From the NCBI RefSeq assembly GCF_003339505.1, contig NZ_QPIW01000014.1:62001-126000 (forward strand): a stretch of 64,000 nt of DNA, given 5' to 3'. The DNA comes from Runella aurantiaca (GTDB taxonomy: Bacteria; Bacteroidota; Bacteroidia; Cytophagales; Spirosomataceae). A program made the position numbers and the translations under genes. This document shows positions 16,894 to 26,614 of the stretch, piece after piece (within the stretch, counting starts at the first letter, position 1; each line of letters begins with the position of its first letter). Under the pieces are notes generated by a model. That model had not been told where the DNA came from. It saw only the letters and a program-made list of their open reading frames with translations, and did no database searches.

Positions 16894-17754
16894 CTATTTT
16901 CTGAAATAGTTGGCAACCAAGTCGGTATACCGACGGGCAACGGGCAGGGGAGTATCCCAGTTGTGAAGCGCTAATTTATAGCCTTGGGCGTTGCCCGAAA
17001 TTTTGTTAACCTGCCTCAAATTGACGATGAATGAGCGATGACAGCGTATCACATCTCCGTGAGAAATTTGTTCTTCAAGGCGGCTCAGGCTACTTCTTAT
17101 CAATACTTTTTGGTGTTTTTGACCTTGCCAAAATACGACTTCCGAATAATTGTTGGCCGACTCAATAAACAGCAATTCATCGACTGCTACCGTCAGTGAA
17201 TCTTTCTCATTTTCGGCAACGAGGGTAATGGTTGAACCCTGTACATTGGCCTTTTCATGAACTTCGTTTTCATTTTTTACCCTCAACGATTCCGTGGTAT
17301 ATTTTCGTAAAAGTCGGCTATGATTAAGCAGGGTAAGCACCGTGGTAGGAATTATGCCAATCGACATTGTAATGCCAAGCCATAATAAAAAGCCGCTCAG
17401 AGAGAACGTATTGTTGAACATCCATTGGCTGTAGAGCAGGTTTCCAGCGGCGATAACGGTTAAAATAAACAGGATTCCGACAATTTCTCTACCAATCGTC
17501 CAGTGGCTTTCTGCTGTCCAATTTCTGAATAAACGAGGAATGATTAAACTGATACCCGCTAGGCAAACAAACGTGACACCTCCGTAACCTGCTAGAATAG
17601 CCAGCTTATACGGGTCGTGCCATCCAGCAGAGCCGAAGGGTTGAAAAAGGATAAGAAAAACGGCAATAAATGTACCCGTGCCCGCAGAGGTCAGAAACCA
17701 GTTTCTTGTCAGAAGGGTATTGAGCGGGTAGGGTTGTGAAAGATAGGATAACAT
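16894..17754 (-). CDS. Membrane-anchored LytTR-family transcription regulator
   Basis: A 286-residue protein with four hydrophobic segments in its first 150 residues (for example TFIAVFLILFQPFG and LWLGITMSIGIIPTTVLTLL). The C-terminal LytTR DNA-binding domain, about residue 180 to the end, contains LLFIESANNYSEVVF, VLIRSSLSRLEEQI and IRCHRSFIVNLRQVNKI. It has no receiver domain, so it is a one-component membrane regulator of the type common in Bacteroidota. Its likely target is the adjacent barrel gene, whose promoter carries three repeats. Confidence 0.85.
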   Translation of the reverse strand: MLSYLSQPYPLNTLLTRNWFLTSAGTGTFIAVFLILFQPFGSAGWHDPYKLAILAGYGGVTFVCLAGISLIIPRLFRNWTAESHWTIGREIVGILFILTVIAAGNLLYSQWMFNNTFSLSGFLLWLGITMSIGIIPTTVLTLLNHSRLLRKYTTESLRVKNENEVHEKANVQGSTITLVAENEKDSLTVAVDELLFIESANNYSEVVFWQGQKHQKVLIRSSLSRLEEQISHGDVIRCHRSFIVNLRQVNKISGNAQGYKLALHNWDTPLPVARRYTDLVANYFRK

Positions 17755-17771
17755 GGTTGAAAAATCCCATA

Positions 17772-17819
17772 AAAAAAGCGTCTGCCGATTTTGAATGGGC
17801 TAACCCAAACCGACAGACA
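17772..17819 (-). terminator. Terminator of the sdhCAB operon
   Basis: On the minus strand, GTCTGTCGG and its near-complement ATCGGCAGAC (17811-17819 and 17781-17790) form a stem followed by GC and seven T residues. It lies 25 bases after the sdhB stop. Confidence 0.7.
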
Positions 17820-17844
17820 CTTTATTGAGGTTGTTTTATTGCAA

Positions 17845-18612
17845 TTAAACGCGTTCCGAAGTCAGTTTCGCGCCTAAATATTCGCGGTTGAGGCGAGCAA
17901 TGTGTTCGAGCGGAATCTCTTTAGGACATTCTGCGGCGCAAGCACCCGTGTTGGTACATGAGCCAAATCCTTCTTCATCCATCTGAGCTACCATGCGTTC
18001 AACGCGCAATTTGCGTTCTGGTTGACCTTGTGGTAAAAGAGACAGTTGAGAAACCTTCGCCGAAACGAACAGCATGGCCGAGGCGTTTTTGCAGGCAGCT
18101 ACGCACGCTCCGCAACCGATACAAGCGGCGGCTTCAAATGCTTCGTCGGCGCGGTCTTTCGGAATTGGAATACTGTTGGCATCCTGGGCATTTCCAGTAT
18201 TGACCGAGATATACCCGCCCGCCGATTGAATACGGTCAAAGGCCGAACGGTCAACCACTAAATCTTTAATGACAGGGAATGCTTTGGCGCGCCACGGCTC
18301 CACCACGATGGTATCGCCGTCGTTGAAGCTGCGCATGTGAAGTTGACAGGTGGTCACGGCACCTTTGGGGCCGTGCGGACGCCCGTTGATGTACATTGAG
18401 CACATCCCACAAATACCTTCGCGGCAGTCATGGTCAAATGCAACTGGCTCTTGTCCTTCGTTGATGAGTTGTTCGTTTAGTACGTCGAACATTTCCAAGA
18501 ACGACATGTCGGGGGAGATACCCGCCAATTGATAGGTCGCGATTCGACCCGAATCTTTTTTATTTTTCTGACGCCACACTTTGAGGGTCAGATTCATATT
18601 TCCTGCTGACAT
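17845..18612 (-). CDS. sdhB: Succinate dehydrogenase / fumarate reductase iron-sulfur subunit
   Basis: A 255-residue protein that passes electrons from the flavoprotein to the membrane quinone site. The [2Fe-2S] cysteines are in CREGICGMC and a later VTTC. The [4Fe-4S]/[3Fe-4S] cysteines are in [11 protein letters not shown] and [12 protein letters not shown]. The sequence is typical of the Bacteroidota and epsilonproteobacterial three-subunit enzyme. It is the last gene of sdhCAB and is followed by a terminator. Confidence 0.95.
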   Translation of the reverse strand: MSAGNMNLTLKVWRQKNKKDSGRIATYQLAGISPDMSFLEMFDVLNEQLINEGQEPVAFDHDCREGICGMCSMYINGRPHGPKGAVTTCQLHMRSFNDGDTIVVEPWRAKAFPVIKDLVVDRSAFDRIQSAGGYISVNTGNAQDANSIPIPKDRADEAFEAAACIGCGACVAACKNASAMLFVSAKVSQLSLLPQGQPERKLRVERMVAQMDEEGFGSCTNTGACAAECPKEIPLEHIARLNREYLGAKLTSERV

Positions 18613-18702
18613 CTTTTTTGGGGATAATTATTGTCAGCCTGAAAGCATCTAAAAATAGCGTTGATTGTACTTTTAGATCTTTCCAGGGTGACAAAGGGGT
18701 TA

Positions 18703-20691
18703 TTATTTGTAACTCCGCTGCGCGATTTTGATGTTATCGTATATCAAATCCTCTTTATGAAGCTCCCATGCGCTTTCGCCTTTGTGCTCCCACGCCGATA
18801 CAAACATGTAGTTTTCATCGTCACGAAGGGCTTCTCCTTCTTCGGTTTGATATTCTTCACGGAAGTGGCCGCCGCATGATTCGTTACGGTTGAGGGCATC
18901 GGTACACATCAATTCGCCCAGTTCGATGAAGTCAGCTACGCGGCCAGCTTTATCAAGCTCGGGGTTGAATTCGTCGGCATCACCCATTACTTTCACATCC
19001 GCCCAAAACTCTTTTTTCAACGCTTGAATTTCTTTGATGGCTTCTTTCAAACCTGCTTCATTACGGGCCATTCCGCATTTATCCCACATGATTTTGCCGA
19101 GGCGTTTGTGGAATACTTCAGGAGATGTTTTTCCTTTGATAGAAAGCAGTTTTGTGATACGCTCTTTGACTTTGTTTTCGGCTTCTACAAATTCCGCCTG
19201 ATCAGTAGAAATGTGCGTAGTGCGGATTTCGTTGGCGAGATACGAACCAATGGTGTAAGGAATAACGAAATAACCATCGGCCAAGCCCTGCATCAATGCG
19301 CTGGCTCCGAGGCGGTTGGCGCCGTGGTCAGAGAAGTTGGCTTCTCCAAGGGCGTACAGACCGGGTACCGTTGTCATCAAGTTATAATCGACCCAAAGAC
19401 CACCCATCGTGTAGTGTACTGCTGGATAAATACGCATCGGTACTTCATATGGATCTTCACCCGTAATCTGCTGGTACATGTCAAACAGGTTACCGTATTT
19501 TTCTTTTACTACGGCCTTGCCGAGTTCAGTGATTTTTTCGGGAGTGGCGTCATGAAGGTTAAGTTTGTTTACTTCTCCTTTGCCGTAACGCTCGATAGCC
19601 GCCGCATAATCGAGATAAACCGCCATTTTGGAAGTTCCTACACCATAACCTGCATCGCAACGCTCTTTGGCGGCACGGGAGGCAATGTCACGGGGCACGA
19701 GGTTTCCGAACGCAGGATAACGACGCTCAAGGTAATAATCACGCTCTTCCTCGGGAATTTGATTGGCAGGACGCGTGTCATTTTGTTTTTTAGGAACCCA
19801 AATCCGTCCGTCATTCCGCAACGACTCCGACATGAGCGTCAGTTTAGACTGATGGTCGCCAGAAACTGGAATACAGGTAGGGTGAATTTGTGTGAAGCAA
19901 GGGTTACCGAAAAACGCACCTTTTTTGTGCGCTTTCCAAGCCGCCGTAACGTTGGAACCCATTGCGTTGGTCGAAAGGTAAAAAACGTTTCCGTATCCAC
20001 CACTGCAAAGGAGTACTGCATGAGCAGAATGACGTTCGATTTCGCCAGTAACCAAGTTACGGGCAATGATTCCACGGCATTTACCGTCAATCACCACCAC
20101 GTCGAGCATTTCATGACGGGTGTACATTTTGACAGCCCCCAAACCCACCTGACGCTGAAGGCCCGAATAAGCGCCCAACAACAACTGCTGTCCAGTTTGT
20201 CCAGCCGCGTAGAATGTACGTTGCACCTGCGTTCCTCCAAAAGAACGGTTTGAAAGCAAACCGCCGTATTCACGGGCGAAAGGCACGCCCTGCGCTACGC
20301 ATTGGTCAATGATTCCCGCCGACACATCTGCCAAACGGTACACATTGCTCTCGCGGGCGCGGTAGTCACCTCCTTTAATCGTATCATAAAATAAACGGTA
20401 GGTTGAGTCACCGTCGTTTTGGTAGTTTTTAGCGGCATTGATTCCCCCTTGCGCCGCAATAGAGTGCGCACGACGGGCTGAATCCTGAAAACAAAAAGCT
20501 TTTACTGAATACCCCAGCTCGGCCAGAGTAGCAGCTGCCGAAGCACCTGCAAGACCCGTTCCTACTACGATAATTTCCAGTTTTCGCTTGTTAGCTGGGT
20601 TGACGAGCGGAACGGTGGAACGGTATTTTGTCCACTTGGTTTCCAACGGCCCGTCGGGAATTTTGGCGTTCAATTTGGGTGAGGTTGCCAT
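18703..20691 (-). CDS. sdhA: Succinate dehydrogenase / fumarate reductase flavoprotein subunit
   Basis: A 662-residue catalytic subunit with FAD-binding loop [15 protein letters not shown] near residue 45. The segment [16 protein letters not shown] contains the histidine that carries covalent FAD. HPTCIP and the C-terminal [12 protein letters not shown] carry substrate-site residues. It oxidises succinate to fumarate (or the reverse). It lies between sdhC (74 bp upstream) and sdhB (90 bp downstream) on the same strand. Confidence 0.96.
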   Translation of the reverse strand: MATSPKLNAKIPDGPLETKWTKYRSTVPLVNPANKRKLEIIVVGTGLAGASAAATLAELGYSVKAFCFQDSARRAHSIAAQGGINAAKNYQNDGDSTYRLFYDTIKGGDYRARESNVYRLADVSAGIIDQCVAQGVPFAREYGGLLSNRSFGGTQVQRTFYAAGQTGQQLLLGAYSGLQRQVGLGAVKMYTRHEMLDVVVIDGKCRGIIARNLVTGEIERHSAHAVLLCSGGYGNVFYLSTNAMGSNVTAAWKAHKKGAFFGNPCFTQIHPTCIPVSGDHQSKLTLMSESLRNDGRIWVPKKQNDTRPANQIPEEERDYYLERRYPAFGNLVPRDIASRAAKERCDAGYGVGTSKMAVYLDYAAAIERYGKGEVNKLNLHDATPEKITELGKAVVKEKYGNLFDMYQQITGEDPYEVPMRIYPAVHYTMGGLWVDYNLMTTVPGLYALGEANFSDHGANRLGASALMQGLADGYFVIPYTIGSYLANEIRTTHISTDQAEFVEAENKVKERITKLLSIKGKTSPEVFHKRLGKIMWDKCGMARNEAGLKEAIKEIQALKKEFWADVKVMGDADEFNPELDKAGRVADFIELGELMCTDALNRNESCGGHFREEYQTEEGEALRDDENYMFVSAWEHKGESAWELHKEDLIYDNIKIAQRSYK

Positions 20692-20765
20692 ATAAAAGTG
20701 AATTGTGAATTGTTAATCGTTAGCGAGGCATTGGGCTGAATACACCATAACCCAAACCCCTTCAT

Positions 20766-21551
20766 TTACATACTTTTAAAGAAAAAATACAAAGGCATCA
20801 AAGCAAAACCAATCGGGATAATGATTCCGAACACTCCCACCCCTAAAAAGGTAAGTAGTGAATTGTACTTGATGTGGTTGATACCCAAGGTTTGGAATGC
20901 ACTTTTGAAGCCGTGTACCAAGTGGAACGATACCGCAAACATGGAAAGAACGTAGAATAAAACCACGATGGGGTTTTTGAAGCCTTCCAACACGCTGCGG
21001 TACAAATCTTTAACGATGACAACGCGGGTGTTGCTTTCTTCACGGACAAATTCTTCCAGTTTGTTCTTGATTTCCCCTTCGTAAGGCGTTGCGGTTACTT
21101 CGCCCGTTACTAGGTTTTGTTCGTATTGGGTGTAGGGAACATATCCAAACTTATATTCAAACCAGAAGTTGGACATGTGTACCACGATAAATACCAACAA
21201 AACGGTCCCTAAAACGGCCATGTTACGCGAAAACAACGAGCTGTTGGCTTTTCCGTCGTAGGCTACATAGCGTTGCGCTCCCCGAGCCAGACGGTTTTGG
21301 TACGCAAGATACAAGCCTTCGAAGGCGTGCAATAAAATCAGTGCGTATAAACCGTACGAGATGGTTTTGACGAGCGGATTGGTGGTCATAAAAACGGCGT
21401 AGACGTTAAAAGCCAAGCCATCGTCCTGTTTAAATAATTGCAGGTTCCCACTCATGTGGACAATTAAAAAAGAGCACAAAAACAAGCCAGTCAACGCCAT
21501 GACTAATTTTTTGCCAATGGAGCTTGTCAGTGTTTGGGTAAGCCAAGACAT
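20766..21551 (-). CDS. sdhC: Succinate dehydrogenase cytochrome b558 membrane subunit
   Basis: A 261-residue integral membrane protein. The ATG at 21551 (MSWLTQTLTSSIGKKLVMALTG) is the family's usual start; an extension to 21602 is unlikely. It has five hydrophobic helices with conserved histidines for two haems (LIVHMSGN, LLHAFEG, VVHMSNFW, HLVHGFKSAF). It is the single large anchor of a b558-type enzyme that replaces separate SdhC and SdhD, and is expected to use menaquinone. First gene of the operon. Confidence 0.93.
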   Translation of the reverse strand: MSWLTQTLTSSIGKKLVMALTGLFLCSFLIVHMSGNLQLFKQDDGLAFNVYAVFMTTNPLVKTISYGLYALILLHAFEGLYLAYQNRLARGAQRYVAYDGKANSSLFSRNMAVLGTVLLVFIVVHMSNFWFEYKFGYVPYTQYEQNLVTGEVTATPYEGEIKNKLEEFVREESNTRVVIVKDLYRSVLEGFKNPIVVLFYVLSMFAVSFHLVHGFKSAFQTLGINHIKYNSLLTFLGVGVFGIIIPIGFALMPLYFFFKSM

Positions 21552-21864
21552 ATCAAAAAATGTTAAATTAAAACGATAAATTATACTGTTTTCAGCGGTC
21601 AAAAGTAGGTCTCAATCAATTTAGAAACAATCTAAAGTACAACTTTTTTTGCTAAAGAACGAGTGATATTTAAAGCTTGTTTTTTTAACCTTGTGTGTAG
21701 ATTTTTTGTTTGATAAAAAACCGAAAAACGAATCAGAAAAATGCCCCTACTTTTAAAAACAAATAATTTTTACACCATTTGAGCAAATATTTCGTTTTTT
21801 AATTGATAATATGCGACGACCTAACTTCAAGGTATTTTTGACCCCATTTTATATTTTACTACCG
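21552..21864. other. Divergent intergenic region
   Basis: 313 AT-rich bases between sdhC (minus) and the T9SS cargo gene (plus), which must hold promoters for both. I found no exact TAnnTTTG box on either strand and no hairpin of note. Confidence 0.4.
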
Positions 21865-24732
21865 ATGAGGCATTTGACTCTACGTTCTCTATTTTTTCTG
21901 TTGTGCGTCTTCAGCACATACTATTCTTACGCAACCCACGTTCGCGCAGGTGAAATCACGGCCAAAAGATTAACCGACAAAGATTTAACCTACGAAATTT
22001 TGCTTACCACCTACCACGACGAAATTGGGGGGCGTATGGCCAGTGACGGGCAAAACGATGTAACCTTTTGTATCCGCCCGTTTGTCGGGGGAGCAGGTTC
22101 AACTTTATTGGCGATGCGAACGGGCAGACAGGCCATTACCAACTCTACTTCAGCCAATACCTTCAAGGCTAATTTTACTTTTTCTTCGCCCGGTGTATAT
22201 GTTATTTCGGTGGGGATAGAAAACCGTAATGACGGGGTGGTCAATTTGACTAATTCTGTCAATGTCCCTTTTTACGTAGAAACGATTTTGGTGATTAATG
22301 CGTCGTTGGGTTTGAACAAAACGCCAGTGATGCTCAATCCACCCTTGGATTCGGCGCGCATCGGACAGAAATTTTGCCACAATCCAGCCGCATTTGATGC
22401 CGATGGCGACAGCTTGGCTTATCGACTTTCGACCCCCAAACGCGGCGAACCCGGGACTTGCATTAACAGGGTGGCTGATGGCTACCGTGATCCTGCCTTA
22501 GGATTGATTCCTGACGCTCAAAATGAATTAAAAAATGGCCCTGCTACTTTTACTATCAATCCCATCACCGGCGATTTATGTTGGGATGCACCCGCCTTTG
22601 CGGGTATTTATAACGTAGCCTTTATCATTGAAGAATGGCGTGATGGGGTTAAAATCGGGGAAGTAGTACGGGATATGCAGATTGTGGTGGGCGACAGTCC
22701 CAACCGAAGGCCGCTGCTCGACCCCATTGCCAACACTTGCGTTGAAGCAGGACAAACCGTGACTCAAACTGTACGGGCAACCGACCCCGATAATAACCGA
22801 ATGGTGCTTTCTGCCTATGGCGGGGTGTTTAACGTAGGGCCCGATGGAAAACCCATTCCCGCTTCTGAGCAATCATTTGTTGCCCCAGCGTTCGCTACGT
22901 TTACGCCATCACCCACCACGCCCCTAAGTTCGCCAGCGGTGGGTACTTTCCGTTGGCTGACCAACTGTAACCATGTGAGGGAAGCTCCTTACGATGTTGT
23001 GTTTAAAGTAGAAGATTTACCCGGTAGGATGAGCCTGCAATTGGCCTCGTTGGAGTCGTTTTCGATTCGGGTGGTGGCCCCCAAACCCACTGGGCTTGCG
23101 GCGCGGGTTTCGACAGGGGCGGTTCCGGGCTTTACGTTGACTTGGACGTCATATCTGTGTCAATTGCCCGGCGCACAAATTGCCATTTATCGCAAAGAAG
23201 GTTGTACGGGCGGTACATTTAGTGCCTGTACCAATCCCGGCGACCCGTTGGCGTTGGGTTATACCGAAATCGGTCGTGTACCAGCAGCTACTACAACTTT
23301 TACGGACGACAACAACGGAATGGGGCTTCGTCGGGGAGGAGTTCAGTACAGTTATCGGATTCGGGTCGTTTATGCCTTGCCGCAGGGAGGAAACAGCCCG
23401 CTTTCGGACGAAACTTGTTTGGATTTGCCCGCTCAAATTCCAGTGTTGACCAATGTAACCGTGGACACGACCAGCGACACGCGCGGCGTAATTACCGTAA
23501 AGTGGACGCGGCCACCGTTTGCTCCGGGTGATGTGCCTGGGCCGTACCAATACCGACTTTCTCGGGCAACGGGATTGAATGGAACGAATTATACCGTTAT
23601 CGCAACCATCAACACGACCCTCCAACCCAATGCCGATACGATTTATGTAGATCGGGGTTTGAATACTTCCCTCAACGGCTACCGCTATCGGTTGGAGTTT
23701 TTTCATACGCTCAATGGTACTTTGACGAGCTTAGGAACGACGGAGCCTGCCAGCAGCGTGCGGTTGGATGTGTCGCCGGCGTCGCAGGGATTACGCCTCA
23801 ACTGGCAGGCGATTGTGCCTTGGCGGAACGAAAACCAGCGGCACCGCGTGTACCGTGAAAACCGTGAGCGCCCGGGTACGTTTAACCTGATTGCCGAAGT
23901 GTCGGTGCAAGGGCCGAATACCTTTACCTACATAGACGATGGAACCGACCGCTTTTTGGCCGATGGTGATGTCTCCAAGAAGTTATCGACTGATTCCACA
24001 TACTGTTATCGGGTCGAAACCGTCGGTACATACGACAGCCCACGAATTCGGGTCGGACAATTGTTCAATTTCTCACAAATTGCCTGTGGTGTTCCATCTG
24101 ATAGCACCAAACCTTGCCCTCCCGAGTTAAAATTGGATGTATTGGATTGTGCAACGGTTTCGGGCGGGGCTTGTCCCGAAACGGTCAGTAACACCCTCAA
24201 CTGGACTTCTCCTGCTACCAATTCGGCTAATCAGCCCTGCGCCGCCGTGGCAAGCTATAATGTATATTTTGCGCGTTATCCCGAAGATGACTTCAAGCGT
24301 GTTGGGCAAACCACCGTGCCTGTAACCACCTTCAAACACAATGGATTGGATTCGTACGCGGGCTGTTATTACGTGACGGCTATCTCCCGTTTTGGGTCAG
24401 AAAGTACCCGCAGCAACGTAGTTTGTAATAATAACTGTGAGGATTTTAGGGTTCCCAACGTATTTACGCCCAACGGCGACGGCAAAAATGATTTATTCAT
24501 CCCGCTTACCTGCTCCATTTTTGTGGAATCTATCACGTTTGTGGTCTACAATCGTTGGGGAGTAAAAGTGTTTGAAACCAATACCCCCGCCCTCAATTGG
24601 GATGGCAAAACAACCGACGGACAGGAACTGCCCACGGGAACATATTTCTATCAGGCCAAAGTGAGTTTCAAGACGCTGGCCCGTGAAAGTGAGCCTGTTA
24701 CAACCAAAGGATGGATTCAGCTTATTCGGTAG
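21865..24732 (+). CDS. Large secreted protein with gliding-motility-associated C-terminal domain (T9SS cargo)
   Basis: A 955-residue protein. I choose the ATG at 21865 because it gives a clean signal peptide (MRHLTLRSLFFLLCVFSTYYSYA); an in-frame ATG at 21811 adds 18 residues. The middle holds cadherin- or Ig-like and fibronectin type III-like segments with several Cys pairs. The last 90 residues (PNVFTPNGDGKNDLF, VYNRWGVKVFE, WDGKTTDGQELPTGTYFY) are the type B sorting domain recognised by the type IX secretion machinery. It is therefore probably displayed or released at the cell surface; its ligand is unknown. Confidence 0.88.
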   Translation: MRHLTLRSLFFLLCVFSTYYSYATHVRAGEITAKRLTDKDLTYEILLTTYHDEIGGRMASDGQNDVTFCIRPFVGGAGSTLLAMRTGRQAITNSTSANTFKANFTFSSPGVYVISVGIENRNDGVVNLTNSVNVPFYVETILVINASLGLNKTPVMLNPPLDSARIGQKFCHNPAAFDADGDSLAYRLSTPKRGEPGTCINRVADGYRDPALGLIPDAQNELKNGPATFTINPITGDLCWDAPAFAGIYNVAFIIEEWRDGVKIGEVVRDMQIVVGDSPNRRPLLDPIANTCVEAGQTVTQTVRATDPDNNRMVLSAYGGVFNVGPDGKPIPASEQSFVAPAFATFTPSPTTPLSSPAVGTFRWLTNCNHVREAPYDVVFKVEDLPGRMSLQLASLESFSIRVVAPKPTGLAARVSTGAVPGFTLTWTSYLCQLPGAQIAIYRKEGCTGGTFSACTNPGDPLALGYTEIGRVPAATTTFTDDNNGMGLRRGGVQYSYRIRVVYALPQGGNSPLSDETCLDLPAQIPVLTNVTVDTTSDTRGVITVKWTRPPFAPGDVPGPYQYRLSRATGLNGTNYTVIATINTTLQPNADTIYVDRGLNTSLNGYRYRLEFFHTLNGTLTSLGTTEPASSVRLDVSPASQGLRLNWQAIVPWRNENQRHRVYRENRERPGTFNLIAEVSVQGPNTFTYIDDGTDRFLADGDVSKKLSTDSTYCYRVETVGTYDSPRIRVGQLFNFSQIACGVPSDSTKPCPPELKLDVLDCATVSGGACPETVSNTLNWTSPATNSANQPCAAVASYNVYFARYPEDDFKRVGQTTVPVTTFKHNGLDSYAGCYYVTAISRFGSESTRSNVVCNNNCEDFRVPNVFTPNGDGKNDLFIPLTCSIFVESITFVVYNRWGVKVFETNTPALNWDGKTTDGQELPTGTYFYQAKVSFKTLARESEPVTTKGWIQLIR

Positions 24733-24758
24733 TTACAACCGATACGATAAAATGAGAG

Positions 24759-24780
24759 AGGGGCTTCGGCCCCTTTTTTT
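24759..24780 (+). terminator. Hairpin terminator with UUCG loop
   Basis: A 6-bp stem AGGGGC/GCCCCT closed by a TTCG tetraloop and followed by seven T residues, 27 bases after the T9SS cargo gene. Confidence 0.88.
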
Positions 24781-24871
24781 ATGGATTTTGGCAGAAAAAC
24801 GGCTTCAATCAAAAGTAGTAATTAGGCGGGTGTATCCTTATGTTATTTTAAACCTTAATCATTGAAGAATT

Positions 24872-25516
24872 ATGAAAAAAGTTTTGTATTTCGGTACACT
24901 GATGCTCTTAATGGCCGTAAGTGTAAGTTTTGCTCAGAAGAAGAAGAAAGACGGTTGGATTACTATTTTTGACGGAAAATCAATGGACGGTTGGAAAGTA
25001 GGGGAGAATGCTTCTACGTTTAGTCTTGAAAATGGCACCCTCAAGGTGGCAGGCCCTCGGGCGCATATTTTTTATGATGGCAAAGTGGGAGAGCATAACT
25101 TTAAGAATTTTGAATTTAAAGCCCAGGTAATGACTACGCAGGGCTCTAACTCTGGAATCTATTTTCATACCCAATACCAAGAAGGCGGTTGGCCTTCAAA
25201 AGGCTACGAAGTGCAGGTAAATAACTCACATACCGACTGGCGCAGAACGGGAAGCCTCTACGGAGTTCAGGATGTAAAAGATGTTTTTGTGGATGATAAC
25301 GTGTGGTATACCGAGCACATCATTGTGCAGGGTAAGCACATTACCATCAAAATCAACGACAAAACCGTAGTGGATTACGTAGAACCCGAGGAGGTAGTAA
25401 CGAAGGTGAAAGATGGTGGTCGTAAAGTCAGCAGCGGAACTTTTGCGTTGCAAGGCCATGACCCCAAAAGTATAGTTTATTATAAGGATATCATGGTTAA
25501 GCCCTTGGGCGAATAG
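24872..25516 (+). CDS. DUF1080 (3-keto-disaccharide hydrolase fold) secreted protein
   Basis: A 214-residue protein with a signal peptide (MKKVLYFGTLMLLMAVSVSFA). The mature part matches the DUF1080 family of concanavalin-like jelly rolls: WITIFDGKSMDGWKV at the start, then SGIYFHTQYQEGGWPSKGYEVQVNN, LYGVQD, and IVYYKDIMVKPL at the end. Some family members hydrolyse 3-keto-glycosides; the substrate here is unknown. It is a single gene with its own terminator. Confidence 0.87.
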   Translation: MKKVLYFGTLMLLMAVSVSFAQKKKKDGWITIFDGKSMDGWKVGENASTFSLENGTLKVAGPRAHIFYDGKVGEHNFKNFEFKAQVMTTQGSNSGIYFHTQYQEGGWPSKGYEVQVNNSHTDWRRTGSLYGVQDVKDVFVDDNVWYTEHIIVQGKHITIKINDKTVVDYVEPEEVVTKVKDGGRKVSSGTFALQGHDPKSIVYYKDIMVKPLGE

Positions 25517-25545
25517 TGGGCCTACGATTTTTTTGAAGAAGAACC

Positions 25546-25583
25546 AAAGCCGCATCCCTTTGTCAGGAGTGCGGCTTTTTTGG
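25546..25583. terminator. Hairpin terminator
   Basis: A 9-bp stem (AAAGCCGCA and TGCGGCTTT) with a 15-base loop and a T run. It lies between the DUF1080 gene and the convergent muramidase gene. Confidence 0.78.
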
Positions 25584-25606
25584 GCATTTATGAATCATTT
25601 ATAGAA

Positions 25607-26401
25607 TTAAACATCCCAATCCTGCTCATTGAGAGAGTTTTCCAAATGCGCATCGGGTAGCGCGTGAGGAATGGAAGGGTGCTCTTCGATAATGGGCGTT
25701 TCGGCGTAAAGGTCGTTGCTCCAGATGGTTTCTGCGACTTCAATAGACTCATTTTCGGGCAATTCGATGGCATCAATCACTTCGGCAATTTCCGAGTCAG
25801 CTTCAATGGGTGGGGCGTTGGGGTCGAGAAAAGTCGCATAGAACGTATCGTTACGGTAAGACAAGGGCTCTCCACCCGAAAAACGCTCAAACGATTGGGC
25901 GACAGTATCCCAATCTTCCCGCAATACCGCCTCAGTTAGCGTAGGAAACTTGCTTAGGCCCGGGTTGTAGGCAAAGTCAAACAGGATATGTTTTTGCTTT
26001 TCTGATAAATCTTCCCACGAAATCATGTCATGCGTTACGGTGTCACTTTCATCGGCAAACTGGGCCAGTTGTGACCGCAGTCGGCGTTCGTATTCATCAA
26101 CGAGCACATGGTCAAACAGCGCCTGTTGTTGCTCTTCGGTAATGTAGAGTTCGTGGCGGTGTTGGTTGACCCAAGCCTGTGCATCGTCGCCCGTTTTGGA
26201 GGCCGCATCCATAAACGCCTGCGCGGTTTGCGGATGAATGCCCGCTTTGGTTAAGTCTTCGTAAATCTCTATGGGTGTACGGCTCCCCATGTCATAGCCG
26301 GGACCAATCGTTACTCCCGATAACCCACCCGGAAAATGGGGCACCAGGCTTTGGCCCTGATGACCTATTTCTTGCTGATATGTAAAGGAATATCTGGACA
26401 T
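25607..26401 (-). CDS. Pesticin-like (T4-lysozyme-fold) muramidase domain protein
   Basis: A 264-residue protein without a signal peptide. The N-terminal half resembles the pesticin/T4-lysozyme muramidase domain. The candidate catalytic glutamate is Glu11, and the segment GVTIGPGYDMG supplies Thr31 and Asp37. Their spacing (T to D six residues, E to T twenty) parallels the known pesticin triad. Later blocks QQQALFDH and KQKHILFDFAYNPG fit the helical lobe. The last 70 or so residues are acidic and low in predicted structure. How it would reach peptidoglycan is unclear; export by a dedicated system or after lysis is possible. Confidence 0.7.
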   Translation of the reverse strand: MSRYSFTYQQEIGHQGQSLVPHFPGGLSGVTIGPGYDMGSRTPIEIYEDLTKAGIHPQTAQAFMDAASKTGDDAQAWVNQHRHELYITEEQQQALFDHVLVDEYERRLRSQLAQFADESDTVTHDMISWEDLSEKQKHILFDFAYNPGLSKFPTLTEAVLREDWDTVAQSFERFSGGEPLSYRNDTFYATFLDPNAPPIEADSEIAEVIDAIELPENESIEVAETIWSNDLYAETPIIEEHPSIPHALPDAHLENSLNEQDWDV

Positions 26402-26614
26402 TTGACTCTTCAGTAATGGTTACAACAAAATTAACATGCTTTGATTGACAAACCCTAACCGAATACTCAAAAGGTTAAATATCGTTAATTCTTGTCAAAC
26501 TGTTTGAAGTAATTATCTGAAAGTCAACGTTAAATGAAATAGTGGGCGTGAAATAAAGGGCAATTGACAGTCAACGATGAACGTTAGAGTAAAAACTTAT
26601 ACTAACTTTGTGGC

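Noticed and set aside
16752-16940. N-terminal extension of the outer-membrane barrel frame
   Set aside because: The region is occupied by a consensus promoter and three repeats; the downstream ATG gives a proper signal peptide.
19024-20253. A 409-codon open frame on the plus strand opposite sdhA
   Set aside because: It is the mirror of a certain, conserved gene. Its translation is not protein-like in composition and has no start region of its own.
23149-23706. A 185-codon minus-strand frame inside the T9SS cargo gene
   Set aside because: Antisense shadow of fibronectin-like modules; no independent signals.
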